From: Bradyrhizobium sp. JYMT SZCCT0428
GTDB lineage: Bacteria > Pseudomonadota > Alphaproteobacteria > Rhizobiales > Xanthobacteraceae
Assembly (NCBI RefSeq): GCF_018131075.1
Contig: NZ_JAFCLS010000007.1
Coordinates: 124,001-188,000 of the forward strand
Length of the DNA stretch: 64,000 nt
Reading direction: 5' to 3'
Shown: positions 61,329 through 64,000 of the stretch, piece by piece
Position numbering within the stretch: the stretch's first letter is position 1
How the letters are laid out: each line of letters begins with the position of its first letter
Position numbers and translations under genes: made by a program
Notes under the pieces: generated by a model
Databases searched by the model: none
What the model was told of the DNA's origin: nothing
The model's input: only the letters and a program-made list of their open reading frames with translations

Positions 61329-61356
61329 AAAAGCCCCGGCAGCGCCGGGGCTTTTT
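61329..61356. terminator. Bidirectional terminator between csbD and the small membrane protein gene
   Basis: Perfect 10-bp stem AAGCCCCGGC/GCCGGGGCTT with a 3-nt loop, flanked by A and T runs on both strands. Confidence 0.9.
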
Positions 61357-61369
61357 GTTTGGGCGGCCG

Positions 61370-61525
61370 CTAGATCACTGCGATGTATTTCAACAGCGAG
61401 ATCACGCCGAGGATGATCACGACAACTCGCGCGATCTGTTTGGCGCGGCCATCAAGCGGCAGCAAGTTGATGAGATAGAGAACGAGGATAACGACGAGAA
61501 ACGTGACGAGTACGCTGACGAGCAT
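61370..61525 (-). CDS. 51-aa membrane protein (Thivi_2564-like)
   Basis: ATG 61525 with GAGGGGG at about 6-nt spacing. Two helices: LVSVLVTFLVVILVLYLINL and a second VVVIILGVISLLKYIAVI, joined by LLPLDGRAKQIARV. This pattern matches a small conserved family annotated after Thivi_2564, of unknown function (from memory). Convergent with csbD through a shared terminator; its start lies 28 bp from a CtrA-type box. Confidence 0.78.
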   Translation of the reverse strand: MLVSVLVTFLVVILVLYLINLLPLDGRAKQIARVVVIILGVISLLKYIAVI

Positions 61526-61552
61526 GCGGGCCCCCTCGGCTGAAAAGCGCTG

Positions 61553-61568
61553 TTAATGTTGTGTTAAC
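61553..61568. promoter_or_regulatory. CtrA-type box upstream of the chemotaxis receptor
   Basis: TTAATGTTGTGTTAAC is a perfect TTAA-N7-TTAAC. It lies 153 bp upstream of the receptor start codon and 28 bp upstream of the divergent small membrane protein gene. Either or both could be controlled by CtrA. Confidence 0.62.
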
Positions 61569-61720
61569 GTGCCAAAGCAGGCTGGGTTCCTGAATCGGGA
61601 ACCTGTGCGCAAACATAAAAACCGCAACCATTTCAACGGCCCCCGTAGTTTTACGGCGCGGGCGCTGTCTAAGTATTTACCCTTTTCCCCCCAAATGACC
61701 GCGGCTTTGGGGGAAGCATC

Positions 61721-63814
61721 ATGTTGAACCGTCTGACCGTATCCACGCTGCTGAAGACCGTTATCCTGGCCACCGCCTTTTGTATCGCGGTGGGGTTCTC
61801 GCTCAACGCCTGGGATGCCTGGGGCCGCCTGCAGGTGGCAAACCGCATCTCGGTGGTCACCGACGCATCCGCCAATATGTTCAAGGCGATGCATAATCTG
61901 CGCACCGACCGCTCCACGACCAACCGGCTATTGAATGCCGATGCGCCGATGGACAGCGATATCGAAAAATACCTGCGCAACATCCGCGATACGCAAATGC
62001 CCGCCTTGAGCAACGCGCTGACGCTGCTGCCGTCGATTGAATTCGCGCAAGCCCAGACACTGGTGCCTGAGCTCGATCGTCTGTTCAAGAAGCTGAGCGC
62101 GCAGCAGAAGGAATTCTGGGACGAGGTGAGCAAGCCGAAGGCCTCCCGCCGTCCGACGCAAGGCAAAGAATACATGGAGACCGCGACCGCGCTGCTGGAG
62201 ACGCTGGACAAACTGTCCGCAGCGCTTTCCACCGTGGTCAACCATCAGGACCCGATGATCGACCAGTTGCTGGCGATCAAGCAGATCGCCTGGCTGCTGC
62301 GCAACACCGCAGGCGAAGCATCGCTGCTGGTTTCCAACGGGCTCTCCGCAGGAAAGGCGGCGCCGGAAGTACAGCTCAAATACCTGAAATACTCCGGCGG
62401 CATCGAGGCCGCATGGAACGCGCTGGAACTGACCGCCTCGGGAATGCAGTTGCCGCCGGCGCTTGCCGCCGCGATAGCCGCGACCAAGACCGCCTATTTC
62501 GAACCGGACTATATCGCCTTGCGCGATCGCCTGATGACGACGCTGGTCGCCGGCGGGAAGCCCGAATTGACCGCAAACCAGTGGACGCCGATTACGGTCG
62601 GGCGCCTCGGCAGCGCGGTCAAGGTCGCCGAAACGGCGCTCGACTCCGCCCGGGACCATACCGTGATGCAGTTTTCCTCGGCCCGGCGCGCGCTGGTGGT
62701 GCAACTGATGCTGCTGGTCGGCGCATTGATGTTGACGTGCGGCGCGTTGATTCTGGTCACCCGCCGCGTCATCAGGCCGCTGCACAATATGCGCGACGCC
62801 ATGCTGAAGGTCGCCGCCGGCGACCTGACGGTCGACACCGGCTATGCGGTGCGCAAGGATGAAATCGGTGCGCTCGCCGGCGCGCTGGAGACGTTCAAGC
62901 AGCAGGCCGAAGACAAGGTCCGGATCGAGGCGCAGGAGCGCGAACGCAATGCCAGCGCCACCGCGCGGCAGCAGGCGATCGAAAGCTATGTCGGCGAATT
63001 CGAGAGCCTGGTGCGCCAGACGCTCGACCAGCTGGGCGACGCCTCCGGCCAGATGCGGACCACCTCGGACGGGCTATCAGCGGTTTCCCGCCAGACCAAC
63101 GCGCGGGTTGAGGTGGCCGAAAAGGCCTCCAGCGAAGCCTCGATGAGCGTCGAGACGGTCGCGGCCGCGTCGGAAGAACTGAGCGCCTCGATCAACGACA
63201 TCAGCCAGCAGGCCGCGCACGCCGCCGGCATTGCCAGCCGCGCGGTGAGCCAGGCGCGTGAGACCGACGGCACCGTGCAGGGCCTTGCCACGTCCGCAGG
63301 CCGGATCGGCGAAGTGGTCGGGCTGATCAACTCGATCGCCGCCCAGACCAACCTGTTGGCGCTGAACGCGACCATCGAGGCCGCCCGCGCCGGTGACGCC
63401 GGCCGCGGCTTTGCGGTGGTCGCCTCCGAAGTCAAATCGCTGGCGAGCCAGACCGCGAAGGCGACCGAGGAAATCTCGGAGCAGATCTCCGACATTCAGA
63501 AGGTCGCGAACGAGGCCATCGAAGCCATCAAGGGCATCGGCGGCATTATCGGCGAGGTCAACGAGGTCGCGACCGCGATTGCGGCCGCCGTGCAGGAACA
63601 GGGCGCCGCGACGCAGGAGATCACGCGCAGCACCCAGTTTGCCGCCCAGGGCACCAAGAACGTCTCCGACAACATCTCGGGCGTGAAGACCGACGCCGAT
63701 GCGGCAGCAGCCGCCGCCGATGACGTCAAGCACGCCTCCGAGACGCTGGAAACGCAGAGCAAGCAATTGGGTGCTCAGGTCACTCAGTTCCTCGGCAAGA
63801 TCCGCGCGGCGTAG
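61721..63814 (+). CDS. Methyl-accepting chemotaxis protein
   Basis: 697 aa from ATG 61721 (GGGGGAA upstream). TM1 about 10-30, a large periplasmic helical sensor (35-320), TM2 about 325-345 ([20 protein letters not shown]), HAMP (345-400; [21 protein letters not shown]) and the signalling hairpin with the conserved tip [20 protein letters not shown], preceding [16 protein letters not shown]. No C-terminal CheR pentapeptide. Transmits to CheW/CheA, whose genes are not here. CtrA-type box upstream. Confidence 0.93.
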   Translation: MLNRLTVSTLLKTVILATAFCIAVGFSLNAWDAWGRLQVANRISVVTDASANMFKAMHNLRTDRSTTNRLLNADAPMDSDIEKYLRNIRDTQMPALSNALTLLPSIEFAQAQTLVPELDRLFKKLSAQQKEFWDEVSKPKASRRPTQGKEYMETATALLETLDKLSAALSTVVNHQDPMIDQLLAIKQIAWLLRNTAGEASLLVSNGLSAGKAAPEVQLKYLKYSGGIEAAWNALELTASGMQLPPALAAAIAATKTAYFEPDYIALRDRLMTTLVAGGKPELTANQWTPITVGRLGSAVKVAETALDSARDHTVMQFSSARRALVVQLMLLVGALMLTCGALILVTRRVIRPLHNMRDAMLKVAAGDLTVDTGYAVRKDEIGALAGALETFKQQAEDKVRIEAQERERNASATARQQAIESYVGEFESLVRQTLDQLGDASGQMRTTSDGLSAVSRQTNARVEVAEKASSEASMSVETVAAASEELSASINDISQQAAHAAGIASRAVSQARETDGTVQGLATSAGRIGEVVGLINSIAAQTNLLALNATIEAARAGDAGRGFAVVASEVKSLASQTAKATEEISEQISDIQKVANEAIEAIKGIGGIIGEVNEVATAIAAAVQEQGAATQEITRSTQFAAQGTKNVSDNISGVKTDADAAAAAADDVKHASETLETQSKQLGAQVTQFLGKIRAA

Positions 63815-63831
63815 TCGCGCCTCCACCTCCT

Positions 63832-63922
63832 CGTCATGCCCGGGCTTGACCCGGGCATCCTCCTCTTGGCTCCCATTAAGCAAGAAAGACGTGGATGGCC
63901 GGGTCAAGCCCGGCCATGACGG
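63832..63922. repeat. Intergenic palindromic repeat, TGCCCGGGC type
   Basis: CGTCATGCCCGGGCTTGACC with its complement, then GGCCGGGTCAAGCCCGGCC and CATGACG. Same family as 6666-6750. Lies between the receptor gene and a convergent gene end. Confidence 0.75.
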
Positions 63923-63952
63923 AAGTTGGAATATCGCGTCCCTAAATATCGT

Positions 63953-64000
63953 TCACTCCCGCGCCACCACCGGCACGCGTTCGTACTTTGCGCGCAGCTT
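63953..64000 (-). CDS. C-terminal end of an unknown protein (partial, right edge)
   Basis: Minus-strand frame open to base 64000, ending KLRAKYERVPVVARE then TGA. Only 15 residues are visible, so no family can be given. Coding is inferred from codon style and from the repeat placed between convergent ends. Confidence 0.3.
   Translation of the reverse strand, partial: KLRAKYERVPVVARE

Overview
The window is high-GC, gene-dense chromosome from an alphaproteobacterium, most likely Bradyrhizobium or a close relative in the Nitrobacteraceae. The support is the protein families (DUF1465/RcdA-like, DUF1192, DUF2849, DUF934, a TfdA-alpha-like dioxygenase, the CysNC fusion), FixK-type and CtrA-type boxes, and the many intergenic palindromic repeats typical of that group. 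I see no rRNA, tRNA, CRISPR array, transposase or prophage. The species call is inference, since no search could be run.

Layout. 1-2.8 kb: RND efflux operon (adaptor, then permease running off the left edge) with a TetR-style operator. 3-4.4 kb: cyclopropane-fatty-acid-synthase-like methyltransferase and a truncated DUF1295 remnant. 4.5-6.7 kb: MotA/TolQ-like plus OmpA/MotB-like pair. 6.7-10.6 kb: ABC exporter, L31, RcdA-like protein, a Cys-rich secreted protein, DUF1192. 10.6-14.6 kb: quinone oxidoreductase and a large PAS-GGDEF-EAL membrane protein. 14.6-15.2 kb: dispersed repeats. 15.3-18.7 kb: an AspT-type exchanger and MarC protein (+) convergent with a universal stress protein (-); perfect FixK/FNR-type boxes sit upstream of the exchanger and upstream of the stress protein. 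19-23.3 kb: TPR protein and two overlapping L,D-transpeptidases. 23.3-27 kb: PQQ alcohol dehydrogenase with the lanthanide-type Asp pair, a cytochrome c, a periplasmic protein and a PCuAC-like protein. 27-34.4 kb: diguanylate cyclase, GalU, lytic transglycosylase, an apparently catalytically dead SGNH/DUF459 protein, a CsbD protein. 34.4-46.7 kb: three SDRs, a GNAT, a TfdA-like dioxygenase, a COG0523 GTPase coupled to a D-aminoacylase-like enzyme, YqgE, a DsbD N-domain protein, a polysaccharide flippase, patatin plus 3-hydroxybutyrate dehydrogenase, a CAP lipoprotein. 46.9-58.5 kb: a nearly complete assimilatory sulfate locus (sbp-cysTWA, cysG-DUF2849-cysI-DUF934-cysH, and divergent cysD-cysNC). 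58.7-64 kb: malate synthase G, CsbD, a 51-residue membrane protein, a chemotaxis receptor behind a CtrA-type box, and the C-terminal end of one more gene.

How the genes work together. The sulfate locus imports sulfate (Sbp-CysTWA), activates it (CysD/CysN), reduces APS (Fe-S CysH) and sulfite (CysI) and makes the siroheme CysI needs (CysG). The PQQ cluster would oxidise an alcohol in the periplasm and pass electrons to the cytochrome c. The FixK-box island looks like a low-oxygen module of membrane exchange and stress functions. Most of the rest is core or scattered accessory metabolism. No wholly new multi-gene system stands out. The best leads are the FixK-linked exchanger/stress island, the lanthanide-type PQQ cluster, the pseudo-SGNH protein, the tandem L,D-transpeptidases, the COG0523-amidohydrolase coupling and the nested palindromes inside the intergenic repeats.
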